A stretch of DNA of 64,000 nucleotides, from contig CM071568.1 in assembly GCA_036426205.1 (NCBI GenBank), positions 116,124,626 through 116,188,625 on the forward strand, written 5' to 3'. Below the pieces are notes generated by a model. The model had not been told where the DNA came from. It did no database searches and saw nothing but the letters and a program-made list of their open reading frames with translations. This DNA comes from Ascaphus truei (Eukaryota; Chordata; Amphibia; Anura; Ascaphidae). Below are positions 9,838 through 19,975 of the stretch, piece by piece (the first letter of the stretch is position 1; the number at the start of each line of letters is the position of its first letter). Position numbers and translations under genes: made by a program.

Positions 9838-12548
9838 TTCCTCCAGTTTAGTAGTGTCTCCTCCAGAAGGTGTTTGAGTTCAGCAATCCTCAGTCGCTCA
9901 AGGAGAACTTTTCCCAAGAACAGTCTTTCTACTGACCATGTGGTCCTGAGCTTTCCCCTGTGTCAGGCACTCCTCTTTTTGTAGGCAGACTTTATGGCGA
10001 AAGTCACAGAGCGCCTAAGCAAATCGCTCTCTCTCGCCATCCTTCCCATGTGCTCCACTTTAGCACAAAATGTCAATTTCCTGGTATCACAAGAGCGCCA
10101 ATAACAGCCATTTGAGCCCTCAGTTCTTGAAGCTGTCTTCATGCACTTTTCCCATTCAACGTAGTCGCCATTTCAGCTTTTTTGGGATTGAGTTGCGATT
10201 CCAGCTCAATTTCCAGAGAATGTCCTATCTTTTCAGCTTCCCCAGCTAAGGATTCTTCTGGCTTTGATTCTGCACTCCTACCTCTGTTTGTTGCCTGTTG
10301 AGCGATTGCAGGTTTGCTAGTGCTTTCTTAGGTGGCTCAAACTTCGTAATCTTGTTTTGAAGGTGAGTGGTGTCCCCAGCTCTCACTGTACACTTGTCCT
10401 CACGGGCCTTAGTTACTGTGGGACACCGATGCTTGGACAGAGCCAATACCTTTTCCTGTATTGGAGGCATCTGTAAGTTAGTGGACTGCAGAGTCTCACT
10501 CTGTTTCTTGAGTGTTTCCTGCCATTCTCCTTTCAGGGTCTTTATTTCTTCCCTGTGCTTTCTCTGAGCTTGCTTCCACCTATCATTCTTTATTTTGTGG
10601 AGCACTGTGAACTTCTTCGCTTGGGCCGCAGATACTCATCTCAGTTTCTTGACCTTTTGCGCTCCCTCTTGTACCGAGTCACCTGGTCTCTAAGCTTAGC
10701 ATCTAGCGATGCTTTGGTGATGGTCAGGATAGCCTTCAGTTTATCCTGCTGCTTTGCGAGGACGCACTGGGTAATCAGACGTTCCTGCAGCAATTGTATT
10801 TCCTTATCAGCCGGCAGATTTTCTTCCTGCAGAGGTTGCTGCTTCTCTTCGACATTCTTGAGGTGCGTACGCAGACCTTGCAGTTGGTTCTGCAGTCGGT
10901 GCTCTGCTTCAAATTTCTCATCTTCCAACCGTTTCTTTATATTTTCAAGCTTGTGCAGCTTTTCATTCTTTCCATTGACGTGGTTTGTCAACTCTGAATT
11001 TTCTTTTTAATCTTAAATTTTCTCCTTTTTCAGTCTCTGTACTATTCAGGGCCTCCTTGCAGTCCACCTTCCATTTTTGCACATCTGCTTGGAGGCGAGC
11101 TGTCTCCTGGCGTGAGACTTCCATCTCCAGGTTTAGGTTCTGAAGCTCCTTCTGAGAGACTTTGAGATCTAAGTTAAGATGTAGGATAGTTTTCTTTGAA
11201 ATGTCCAGCTCCTCAGTGAGACTGTGAAGTTCCATTCTGGAGACTTCCAGTTCTGTGCGGCAGCTGTTGATCTCATGATGTGAGGTATCCAGTGCTCTGC
11301 GAAGTGTATGAACCTCCTTCTGAGATTCGTCTACATCTTTCTGGACACTGTTGACCTCCTGTTGTGAGGCATTCAGCTCTATGCGAAGAGTGTGAACCTC
11401 TTGCTGGAAGACTGTCATCTGCTTCAGTGCCTCCTCATACTTCTGCTTCAGCTTAGCCATCATTTTATCAGATTGGCTCTGCTTTTCATTCATGGCAGAA
11501 ATAGTAGCATTTGCAGTATCTAGCTCAGTCTTGAGATCGTCCAATTCTGTCCTGGCCGAAGAGTACATTGCGAGCACATGTTCCTGTAGCTTCATGTTAT
11601 TTTCCCGGAGCCGAACACAGTCACGCCTGGCAACCTTCAGGGCATCCCCAGGGCTGGTCAAGGGATCGTCACTCACCGGTTCCGGCTCCGCTTCCATGGG
11701 ATGGTTGGTTGAGGGTTTCTCACTATTAGCACCGGACAGACACTTCTTTGGGGTACACGACTTCTGCCTTGGGCCCTCTGGATATTCGGTCATCCGCGGG
11801 ACGACTTCTCCATTTTCTCTAGGCTGCAGGGCATTTTGGACCCCCTTTTCCTCCGCAAGATCTGCAGATGTGTCTGTTCCTTCCACGGTAAGTGAAAAAC
11901 CGCTTTTCTTTTTTCGCCTTTTTGTTTTGGATGACACCGTCCCCTCAGGGATACTGGTGTCTCCATCTTCATTTGAAATTTTAGCAGCGTCACTGGATCC
12001 ACCTGGCTTTTCTTGCAACTGTAATAGCTGACGGAAATATTCGGTGATCCACTGCTCCCGCTCTTTCTCCTGCCGATCATATTCGTCATCAAAGGGAGCG
12101 GTCTTTTCGGTTCGTACCGAGTTCAGGCACCCCCACCATTCTTGGGGTGTTTTGTGGGTGTGACTCGGTTCGGGTTCCCCATAAGGGATGTCTTCTTCCT
12201 CATCGGACTGGAAGGGCCACTCTTCCATGGGGTAGGGTTCAGTACAGGAACGCTGTATTTTGTCCTCCATTTTGGGGCTATCAGGTATATTTTTCTTCCT
12301 GACCTCAGGAAGCGCTATTGCAGCTGTTGTCACTGTATTTGCTAGAATCCCAAATGGTTGTAGTCCTACAGGTGGGCATATTTTCTTGTTGAGGTCGTAG
12401 CTCTCACAGGCCTCTCTGTAGACTTTTTCTTCCCTTGGTTAACTTTTACAATATTAGCATTTCTGTGCATGCATTCACTCTCGTCTTCTGAATAAGGCCT
12501 GAAGGGGCACTGCTCCGTGTGGTGGTGTTCTTTACACCAGGAACACAT
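9838..12548 (-). pseudogene. Long coiled-coil protein ORF of element A, copy 2
   Basis: Read on the minus strand from an ATG at 12548 across several frames (12548-12366, 12333-10963, 10991-10641, 10605-10246, and coiled-coil sequence down to about 9840), giving an ancestral protein of roughly 900 residues. Order: an N-terminal Cys/His cluster (CSWCKEHHHTEQCPF), an acidic segment with the EWPFQSDEEEDIPYGE and QEWWGCLNS blocks, a basic KTKRRKKKSG patch, then a very long coiled coil of repeating L-x-x-S-x-x-E units from about residue 300. There is no transmembrane segment or signal peptide. The coiled coil could serve assembly as in Gag, or derive from a captured host gene; neither is shown. I do not recognise the family. 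Frameshifts make this copy inactive. Confidence 0.65.
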
Positions 12549-13524
12549 TTTCTTCCCTATTTTTACAGAGTCTGTATTTGACTTCAGCTAGGTGGCCATT
12601 TTAAATTCCCAGGGTTCTATTTCTTTAAATACGGTGCTTGCTAGCTGCCCATTTTCTGGCTTCAGCAAAGACATTTGCTTTACACGATTTACTTGCTATG
12701 TAAAATCCCTCCGCTTCAGCAACAGAATTTGGTTTTCTGCTTGAGTTCAGTAATTTTCAGTCTCATCTTTGGTTATTATGGCATTCATACTTTACACTTT
12801 TGGTGCCTGTTTTACTCCCAAGATACATAGGCAGACATTTTTTACTTGCAGAAAAAAAAAACATTATTTGTAGTGGAATATTTCTTTCACTCCCGGCAGA
12901 GTGACTCAACACTCAGGAATTGGCTTTGGAATACCTTTTACACAGTTCAGAAATCCTTTTTTCCCCGGTAAGGCAATTTTACACTCAGCATTTGTTTGCT
13001 AAAAATTCCCCTGCTTCAGCACAGTCTTGCATCAATTTTCACACTTTTCTGCATATGCTCTATTCACAGCTGGTAGTCCTATGCAGTGTGGCAGCCTTTT
13101 CTTGCAGAATCAGTACCGCTCGTGGGTCACCATCTGTATTCACTGCTTCAGCTAAACATTTGAAAACACCAAACGCCTATCCCTTTTAAGGGCTAACTCA
13201 CTTCTTGAGCCCTGTCTATGGCTGGAAGGCAAACCCCCTATTTCAATGACCATATTACACTTTATTGTGATAGGCAATTACCTGCTTCAGCAGTTTCTCC
13301 CTCTCTCCTCTTGGGATTGGGGAAAAGAGTCCATCTGTGGTTTTGTAAGTTTCAGTGCAGTTTAGATTTCCTGCCTGGGTGTGTATCACTTTAACTCTGG
13401 TCTCTGCTGCATGAGATTTTTTTTATGTTGCTCAGGCTGTTTGTAGGAAAAAAGCACAACAAAAAAAAATTCCACAGGCAATCTCCGGGTCCTTCTAACT
13501 TCAAAGACCACCTCTCATTCCAAA
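12549..13524 (-). other. Element A leader (untranslated) between primer site and ORF
   Basis: About 975 bp without a credible ORF. It is homologous to about 1601-2473 of copy 1, including shared blocks such as the CAACACTCAG and CTCTTGGGATTGGGG stretches. Confidence 0.6.
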
Positions 13525-13536
13525 CTTCTGACACCA
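13525..13536 (-). promoter_or_regulatory. Primer binding site, tRNA-Leu type (element A copy 2)
   Basis: The minus strand reads TGGTGTCAGAAG, two bases from the LTR edge. It matches the complement of the tRNA-Leu 3' end (TGGTGTCAGGAG) with one difference, and agrees with the site in copy 1. Confidence 0.7.
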
Positions 13537-13538
13537 TA

Positions 13539-14516
13539 TGTAGGAGGACATGTGCAGAGGTACACAATGGAGATTGTTTTAAGGTGAAATTTAAACAAGG
13601 CTTTATTGTGCCTGTCGCTTTAAACACAGGAAAAATCAACATAAGAGAATAAGTCAAACAAAAAAATCTATCTCGGCTTTGGAGACTATCTACACATGTA
13701 GCTCAGCCCTCTCTGACTGGCTTGGTTAGCTAAGCTATTTACCAGCCCCAAATCATGGAGACATTTATCAATACACATACACTGGCGACACGCTTTATTG
13801 CGCATCGGCCAGATCCGCAAGCCGGGAGATTTCCCGGCTTGCTAGTGGCCGCCCCTCGGCGTGCCGCGCGTCATAGACGCGCGGTCACGCGTCTTCGGGA
13901 GCGTGCGCCCCCTGCACGCGCGTCCAGGGGCTCCCCGAGGGAGCCCTGGTGTCCCGCGATCGCGGGACAGCGGCAGGGGGTACCGGGGGACCCGGCGGAC
14001 CCGGCAGCGGTAGGGAGAGCGCCCCGATCGGAGGGCGCTCTTCCGCTGCTTCGGCGCGCGCCCGTCACTCTCGGGCGCGCGCCAGGCTACTGCTGCGGCA
14101 CAGAACGGGCAAATGCTCGAATAAACTGTGCCGCAGCAGTAGACATAGATAATAGTCTTATACGAAAAGTCTTATCTGTTAGCTGGGCTGCTGTAGGGGA
14201 AGCTTCTCTGCTCTCTTGGAACTGCACCCTTTTTTGCACAGGCAATGCCAGGCTCCAAGTTTAGAATCTTGTCCCCTTTGCCTTGTGGTCATCTTGTCAC
14301 TCAAGACATCTGTCCTTCCTTGGTTCAGCCCAGTTGTGGACTAAGGAATCTCTGCTCTGTCTCCTAGTTCAGCTCAAGTGTGAGCTAAGGAGTCTCACTT
14401 CCTGTCTCAAAGGCAGGCTTTTTCTAACACCTATAATCAGCCAGGTGCTGGTCAATTAACCAGCACACTGCTGGATTAGAGGCAAGTTTTCTGAACAGGG
14501 TAAGTTCCCTGTTACA
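13539..14516 (-). mobile_element. 5' LTR of element A copy 2, split by a MITE
   Basis: LTR-A sequence 13539-13779 and 14140-14516 is continuous apart from the inserted MITE. The uninterrupted version in units 2 and 3 reads ACACATAGACATAG at this point. Confidence 0.85.
13780..14139. mobile_element. GC-rich TA-flanked MITE, copy 1
   Basis: 360 bp, strongly GC-rich, starting CACTGGCGACAC and ending CCGCAGCAG. Other LTR-A copies supply the empty site CACATAGACATAG. Here it becomes CACATA-element-TAGACATAG, so exactly TA was duplicated. The last ~55 bp form a hairpin, with CTGCTGCGGCAC pairing with GTGCCGCAGCAG. There is no ORF of its own. The TA duplication fits Tc1/mariner-type mobilisation. 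Confidence 0.85.
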
Positions 14517-15010
14517 GGGACAATATGCTATCGAGTTTAGGACTCTGGCAGCAAAGACTGATTGGAACGAGGGGGCTGTATAGGCTGATTTACGTCAGAT
14601 CATTGAGGAGAGTCTGTAGGATGAATTGACCTACAGGGACCTACCCGCAGGACTGGAAGGACTGATCGCCCTTTGCATGTCCCTGGACCTTCGGATGAGG
14701 GAGAGACGTCAGGAGCAGGATCGTTCTTACGGATTCCAGTCTCTTCCGCTGACTCCACCTATTCAGGCTCTTTCTAATGAAATGCCAGGAGAACCTACGG
14801 AACCCATGCAATTGGGCAATTTGCGTTTGACAGAACAGGAGCAGCAGCACTGGCGTTCCTTGGGGTTGTGCCTCTTGTGCGGCGTGAAGGGTCACATGTT
14901 ACGTACCTGTCCTAAGAAGTCGGGAAACGCCCGCGTGCAGAGTAGGGGAGTTTCCTCTGGGTATCTGCACCTCCTCCCCATCTCCTTGTCGTTTGATGGT
15001 CCCCCATCTG
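14517..15010 (+). pseudogene. Gypsy gag, C-terminal half with zinc knuckle
   Basis: Continues gag immediately after element A: QYAIEFRTLAAKTDWNE, then the RDLPAGLEGLI block, and a CCHC knuckle CLLCGVKGHMLRTC (C-x2-C-x4-H-x4-C) at about 14872-14913. The knuckle is intact and would bind the element RNA. In-frame stops occur at about 14582 and 14620. Downstream sequence leads straight into protease. Confidence 0.8.
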
Positions 15011-15019
15011 CCTATCCTG

Positions 15020-15370
15020 GCAAAACCATTCCGTGATAACGAAGCCTTTGTGTACTCCGGAGCTGCTCGTATATTTGTGGATAAGGCTTTGGCTCAGCGG
15101 ATCAAGATTCCACTCCATAGGAAGGACGAATCCCTAGGTATCTCTTCCATTAATGGTAGACTGTTGGGATCGGGGGTCATATCGCAAGAGATGGATTCAA
15201 ATTAGGGCTAAGGTTAGTATTTTGCACCATGAATTTGTCCAGCTGGATGTCATCAATACCCCAGCCATCGATGTGGTTCTGGGGCTTCCTTTGCTACTTA
15301 CCCACAATCCCCAGATTGACTGGATTTCAGAACAGATAAGAACTTGGGGGTCTGCCTGCCATGGCAAATG
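15020..15370 (+). pseudogene. Gypsy aspartic protease remnant
   Basis: Contains YSGAARIFVDKALAQRIKIP, in which the catalytic D of the usual D-S-G-A triad is Y, followed by a LGLPLLLTHNPQIDWI block that marks the protease-RT linker of chromoviruses. A frameshift near 15190 separates the two parts. It is inactive on the active-site change alone. Confidence 0.75.
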
Positions 15371-15419
15371 TCTTTCACCATGTAGTCCGGTGGGCTATTT
15401 CTACTGCCTGCACTGGAGG

Positions 15420-16717
15420 ACTTGCCCAGTCTCCCTGCCTGTTACTCTGACCTGAGGCGGGTCTTCGACAAGGGACTGGCTGAAGAATTACATGTGCATC
15501 GACCGTTTGATTGTGCGATCGATCTTCTTCCTTGGATGACTCCTCCTCGTGGATGTACATATCCTCTTTCCGAACCGGAAACCAAGGCAGAGGACATACA
15601 TTGATGAGAACCTGAAGCGAGGATTCATTTGCAAATCCTGCTCTCCTGCTGGTGCAGGTTTTTTCTTTGTGGCAAAGAAGGATGGGTCATTGAGACCTTG
15701 TATTGATTACCAGGGTTTGAATAAAATTACTGTCAAGAACCGGTTTCCTCTTCCTCTAATTACCGAACTCTTTGATCGTCTATGTGGGGCAACAGTTTTT
15801 ACCAACCTCTATTTGAGAGGGGCCTATAACTTATAAGGATAAAGCAAGGTGATGAGTGGAAAACCCTTTTCAACACATGAAATGGTTAATAGAAGTACTT
15901 GGTGATGCCCTTCGGTCTATGCAATGCTCCTGCAGTGTTCCAGTTTTTCGTGAACGACATTTTCAGAGACCTTAGACACCTCAGTTATCATATACCTTGA
16001 TGATATCCTCATCTATTCTGAAACCCTGGAACAACATCATCAGCAGGTGAGGGTGGTCCTTAAACGTGTCCTAGAGAACAACCTCTTCGCTAAATCGAGA
16101 TGTGCGAGTTCGAGAAATCCCGTCTTTCCTTTCTCAGATACATTATCTCTGCCCAGGGCCTAGAAATGGATCCTGCCAAAGTTGCTGCTGTTCTGGACTT
16201 GCCAGTAGCTAAGGGATTAAAAGCCATCCAGAGATTCTTGGGTTTTGCAAATTATTACAGGCGATTTATTCGGAATTTCTCCAAAATCATTGCACCCATC
16301 ACAGCCATGACAAAAAAAAAGGCTGATCACATGAACTGGTCTCTGCAGGCTAAGGCGGCTTTTCTGAAGCTCAAGAAACTATTTTCCTCTGCACCCATCC
16401 TGAAAAAACGGATCCTCGTCATCTTTTTATCGTCGAAGTGGATGCCTCCGACGTTGGAGCAGGCGCAGTCCTATCCCAGATAAGTGAGTTTCAGGGTCGG
16501 CTCTAAAAAGTTTTCTCCTGCGGAACACAACTACGATGTAGGCAATTGTGAACTTCTAGCCGTAAAGATAGCCCTGGAGGAATGGAGACACCTCCTTGAG
16601 GGAACCACCGTGCCAGTCACGATTCTTACAGACCATAAAAACTTGGAATACATCGAGGGGGCATGCAGTTTAAACACTCGCCAGGCTAGATGGGCACTCT
16701 TTTTTAGTCGCTTTTGA
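15420..16717 (+). pseudogene. Gypsy reverse transcriptase and RNase H
   Basis: RT blocks in order: [55 protein letters not shown], and the catalytic YLDDILIYS with YLDD at 15993-16004 intact. The connection reads FLGFANYYRRFI. RNase H follows with [34 protein letters not shown] and TDHKNLEYI. At least five frame changes or stops lie between these blocks (for example near 15602, 15835, 16100 and 16483). In a live element this enzyme copies the RNA in the capsid. Confidence 0.88.
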
Positions 16718-17962
16718 AAAACATGTGAGCTCCTTGAGAGGACCTTTTGGTGGCCAGAATTAAAAACAAAGGTACAGGACTTCGTCTCGGCCTGCAGTGT
16801 ACGTGCCCGACCTAAGATTCCTCGAACACTTCCTTGTGGACTTCTGCAGTCATTGCCTATACCCTCCAGTCCTTGGACACACCTATCCATGGACTTTATT
16901 GTGGAACTTCCCCCTCTCAAGGCATGACTACGATTTTTGTTATTATTGGCTGTTTTACTAAACAGGCTAATTTTGTACCCCTAAAAAAGCTTCCCTCCTC
17001 TTCTGAACTAGCAGACATCATCACCATAGAGATATACTGTATTTCATCTGCATGGACTGCCTTTATAGATCGTCTCAGGCAGGGGGTCTCAGTTCATTTC
17101 GAAATTTTGGAAGGCATTCTGCAGGCGATTGGGGATTGATCTCCATTTCTCATCTGCTTACAACCCATAATCTAAGTGCACCAATCTGAGTGCACCAATC
17201 AATCCCTGTAGCAATACCTCAGGTGCTATACCAACGAACATCAAAATGATTGGGCAGAACTCCTACCACTGGCAGAGTTTTCCTGCAACAGTCTGTCACA
17301 TGACTCCCTGGGCTGTTCTCCATTTTTTGCAGCTTGGGGTTATCATCCCCATACCCTTCCCCTTCATTCTTATTTATTTATTTATAAAATATTTTACCAG
17401 GAAGAAATACATTGAGAGTTACCTCTCGTTTTCAAGTATGTCCTGGGCACAGAGTAGGTATCCCAGCGGCTGATACCAGGGCACAGAACTTACAGGACCT
17501 TTGGAAGGGGATTCAGGCAACCATTCGCTCTCTACCAAAAGACAAATGAGATCAGTGGATAAGCACTGGAGGACATCTTACCCATACTCCATCGGGCATA
17601 AAGGATAACTCTGAACGAGAAACATCTGTTTATGTCAGCCTTCTGCTAAACTCGGACCAAATTAACCATACAAAATTGGTCCGTACAAAACTACCCGGAA
17701 AATCAATGAAATTACCTTTCAACTGGAGCTCCCCTCCTCATTAAAAATGTCCACCTCTTTCCATGTGTCCCTCCTTAAACCTGTGGTGAGTAATCACTTT
17801 TCTGAGTATCCTCCCCCTCCCAGTCCGGTAAATGTTGAGGCTCAAATTGAATACAAGTTGCGACAGATATTTGACTTGCATAACTCCAGAGGATACATTC
17901 AATATCTGGTTGCTTGGAAGGGGTACGGTCCTGAGGAGAGGAGTTGGGTGAAGTTACCCTGA
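16718..17962 (+). pseudogene. Gypsy integrase with chromodomain, interrupted by a LINE tail
   Basis: Begins with TFWWPELKTKVQDFVSAC from the zinc domain. The core has a first Asp in LSMDFIVELP. The second catalytic Asp, usually in VSDRGSQF, is Gly here (GGC at about 17077), and the Glu-bearing segment is lost near 17160-17210. A LINE tail interrupts at 17366-17480. The C-terminus holds a recognisable chromodomain (IEYKLRQIFDLHNSRG, YLVAWKGYGPEERSW), which in chromoviruses directs insertion to modified chromatin. Dead. Confidence 0.83.
17366..17480 (-). mobile_element. LINE 3' tail fragment (L2/CR1-like)
   Basis: Shares TAAAATATTTTACCAGGAAG and the block through GTCCTGGGCACAGAG with 30230-30300, where the same tail follows a LINE C-terminus. 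It is preceded by an (ATTT)n-type run, which on the minus strand is a 3' tandem tail. It splits the gypsy integrase. Confidence 0.65.
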
Positions 17963-17988
17963 AGTTTCAACCCTTAAGGGGGGGATAC

Positions 17989-18375
17989 TATAAGGGATCT
18001 GTCTGAAACATCCTGGATGACTGCTGACAGGAAGTGATGTAATCTTGTATGAAGCAACCGCAGACATCTTGCTTCATGGCAAATCCTTTCCTTACTCCCC
18101 TGACAGGAAGTAAGCCTCTCTCTGGTCTTTAAATAGCAGACAGTTGCTCTTGGACTTTGCTCATGCAAAGTACTTGTTTCCTTGTACTGTCTGAGCTCTG
18201 CCTTGCCTTTGTTTTGCCTGCTGTCTATCTCAACCTCGGAACCGGACCTGACCACCCTGTGCCTGTCGCTTGCCTAGACTACGGAACCATACCTGACAAT
18301 CCCTGCAGCTCAGGCCTCTGATCCCTACCTTTGCCCAGCAGATCCGTATCCTGTTCTGCTGTCAGCAACGTTACA
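17989..18375 (+). mobile_element. Gypsy 3' LTR
   Basis: 387 bp, preceded by the purine tract AAGGGGGGGATAC and ending AACGTTACA. The first base pair, expected as TG, reads TA. It is clearly diverged from the 5' LTR, so the insertion is old. Confidence 0.83.
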
Positions 18376-18767
18376 CAAATATGTGAATATCAAAAAAAAA
18401 AAAAAAAGAAGATTGCAAAACTCTTTACATGCTACTTGAAGAACAAGGAAATGCCAGAACAGTGAAGCAATGTTATAGTTATCCTCATCCACAACTATGG
18501 GCACAAAAGAAGACCTCAATAAGGTTACTTCCAATAACTCACATGATTTTTATGAAGATAATCAGCTACAATAGAGACTGACTTCTCCAAGCCTAGAGAA
18601 CAAGCAGGATTTCTAGTGGATACAAAACAATGGACCATATCTAAAGTAATGAATATAAGTTACCACTTAGTTCAGGATTCACAGATTATGTTAAAGCATT
18701 TTATTATGTCTACACTTCAGCAGTTTTAAAGTCATTTAGAAGACAACGTGTTGAAGCTTACATTGAC
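18376..18767. other. Unassigned A/T-rich sequence
   Basis: Contains an A-run at 18391-18406 and no credible ORF or recognised repeat. Confidence 0.4.
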
Positions 18768-18885
18768 ATAGATTGTAAGCTCAATGGGGCAGGAACTGTG
18801 CCTGCAAAATGTCTCTGTAAAGCGCTACGTAAAACTAGCAACGCTATACAAGAACATGCTATTATTATTATTATTATATTATAAG
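18768..18885 (+). repeat. L2/CR1-like tail or derived SINE, ending in (ATT)n
   Basis: Holds the block GATTGTAAGCTCAATGGGGC, then AAAGCGCTACGTAAA and a run of ATT triplets. Related copies are at 19783-19975 (minus), 48415-48565 and 58035-58195. Such tails are common in amphibian genomes; the exact family is not certain. Confidence 0.55.
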
Positions 18886-19203
18886 GAACATTTACGAGAA
18901 TGCCACATCAACCATTAGATTACATGAATACATAAGCAAAATAAGAATCAACAAGGTGTGCAACATGGAGACACCATGCTACAAAAGCTTTTCATAGCAG
19001 CACTTTAAGAATTGTTCATTGAATTGGGAAGAAAAGGGAATCAAAATCAACGGAGAATTCTTGAGACCCCATGCAGACCGTAATGTCGATAGACAATTAA
19101 CTTATTTTTGTGAAAATATTGGCAAGTGCTGATTCTTGTTATATTACATTTCATTCATGACGTCTGTGCCCCTCATCAATGATGTAGTCGAGGAGGGCTG
19201 ACC

Positions 19204-19280
19204 TCATACACACACATATATATATATATACACATATATATACACATATATATACACATATACATATATATATATATATA
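19204..19280. repeat. (TA)n / (CATATA)n microsatellite
   Basis: Alternating TA runs separated by CACA and ACAT. The flanks at 18886-19203 and 19281-19782 show nothing I can assign. Confidence 0.85.
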
Positions 19281-19782
19281 GCTCCTTTCATCTTTATTCC
19301 ATTGGGAGCAGGTTTGGTAAGATGGTTTTTTTGGGGGGGTCAGAAGGTCAGAAATAGTTTACAGCAGTGGACTGATTAAACCTTCGAGTGTAACAGCCCC
19401 TCTGACACAGTGACCGCTGGGGTCTTTTTGCTGGAAATGCCTCCATTTCCTCCAAGGCAGTTTGCATCTTGTGCTCAGTGGGAGAAATAACTTCAGAGAG
19501 AGCAAACTTTAATTTTAGAAACTGGTCAATCTAATATAAAATTCTGTACTAAACAACTGCTTGATTAGCTTTTAATTAACCTCAAGTAATCTGGAACATA
19601 ATCATTATTAGCACATCAAATCCATAGCAATCCTGCAAAACTGGAAAGGCCAATATTTTTCAAGGGGACACCCCTTTATTTTTACCTGTGTTAATTAAAA
19701 ATAATTAGTACAAATAGACGACGGAGAGAGAGGGTTTGATTTCAAAAGTTAATATTGCAACAAGAGTGAATGCAGTTTTAAT

Positions 19783-19975
19783 AGTATGTATGTATGTCTT
19801 TATTTGTATAGCGCCATTAATGTACATAGCGCTTCACAGCAGTAATAGTTACAATCATATAAATAATATGATATAAATAACACAAAGAGAAGAAGTGCTT
19901 CAGTCTTTAAAGTAACATTTAGGAAAAGTAGTCCCTGCTCCGATGAGCTTACAATCTAATTGTACACAATAATAA
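19783..19975 (-). repeat. L2/CR1-like tail or derived SINE
   Basis: The minus strand reads ATTAGATTGTAAGCTCATCGG followed by GCAGGGACTA and a GCGCTATGTACATT block. It is the same family as 18768-18885. Confidence 0.55.

Larger units (their letters stand above)
9071..14516 (-). mobile_element. Element A copy 2, full length (two LTRs)
   Basis: 5' LTR 13539-14516 (with a MITE inside), primer site 13525-13536, leader to 12549, coiled-coil ORF 12548 to about 9838, purine tract ACAGGGGAGGTA just before the 3' LTR, and 3' LTR 9071-9706. Without the MITE it is about 5.1 kb. It sits in gypsy gag: GGGAC follows the 5' LTR at 14517, and GGGA(A)C precedes the 3' LTR at 9065-9070, giving a 5-bp duplication typical of LTR elements. 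There is no pol, so it must have been moved in trans. The mobilising partner is not in the window. Confidence 0.85.
3117..18375 (+). mobile_element. Ty3/gypsy chromovirus (host of the nested insertions)
   Basis: A single + strand element read through its insertions: 5' LTR remnant 3117-3461, gag start 3480, gag 4309-4780, gag resumed 14517-15010, protease, RT, RNase H, integrase, chromodomain at about 17830-17960, a purine tract at about 17975-17985, and 3' LTR 17989-18375. The pol order (PR-RT-RH-IN-chromodomain) is that of Metaviridae chromoviruses, as in the vertebrate sushi-type group. After removing the insertions the element would be close to the usual 5-6 kb. It is dead: many stops and frameshifts, and altered protease and integrase active sites. 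Its own target duplication cannot be checked because the left edge is outside the window. Confidence 0.9.

Noticed and set aside
13755..14264. 169-residue Arg/Pro/Ala-rich ORF and similar ones near 32078, 55864 and 62352
   Set aside because: They are frames through the GC-rich MITE. They extend into unrelated flanks and are not conserved between copies.
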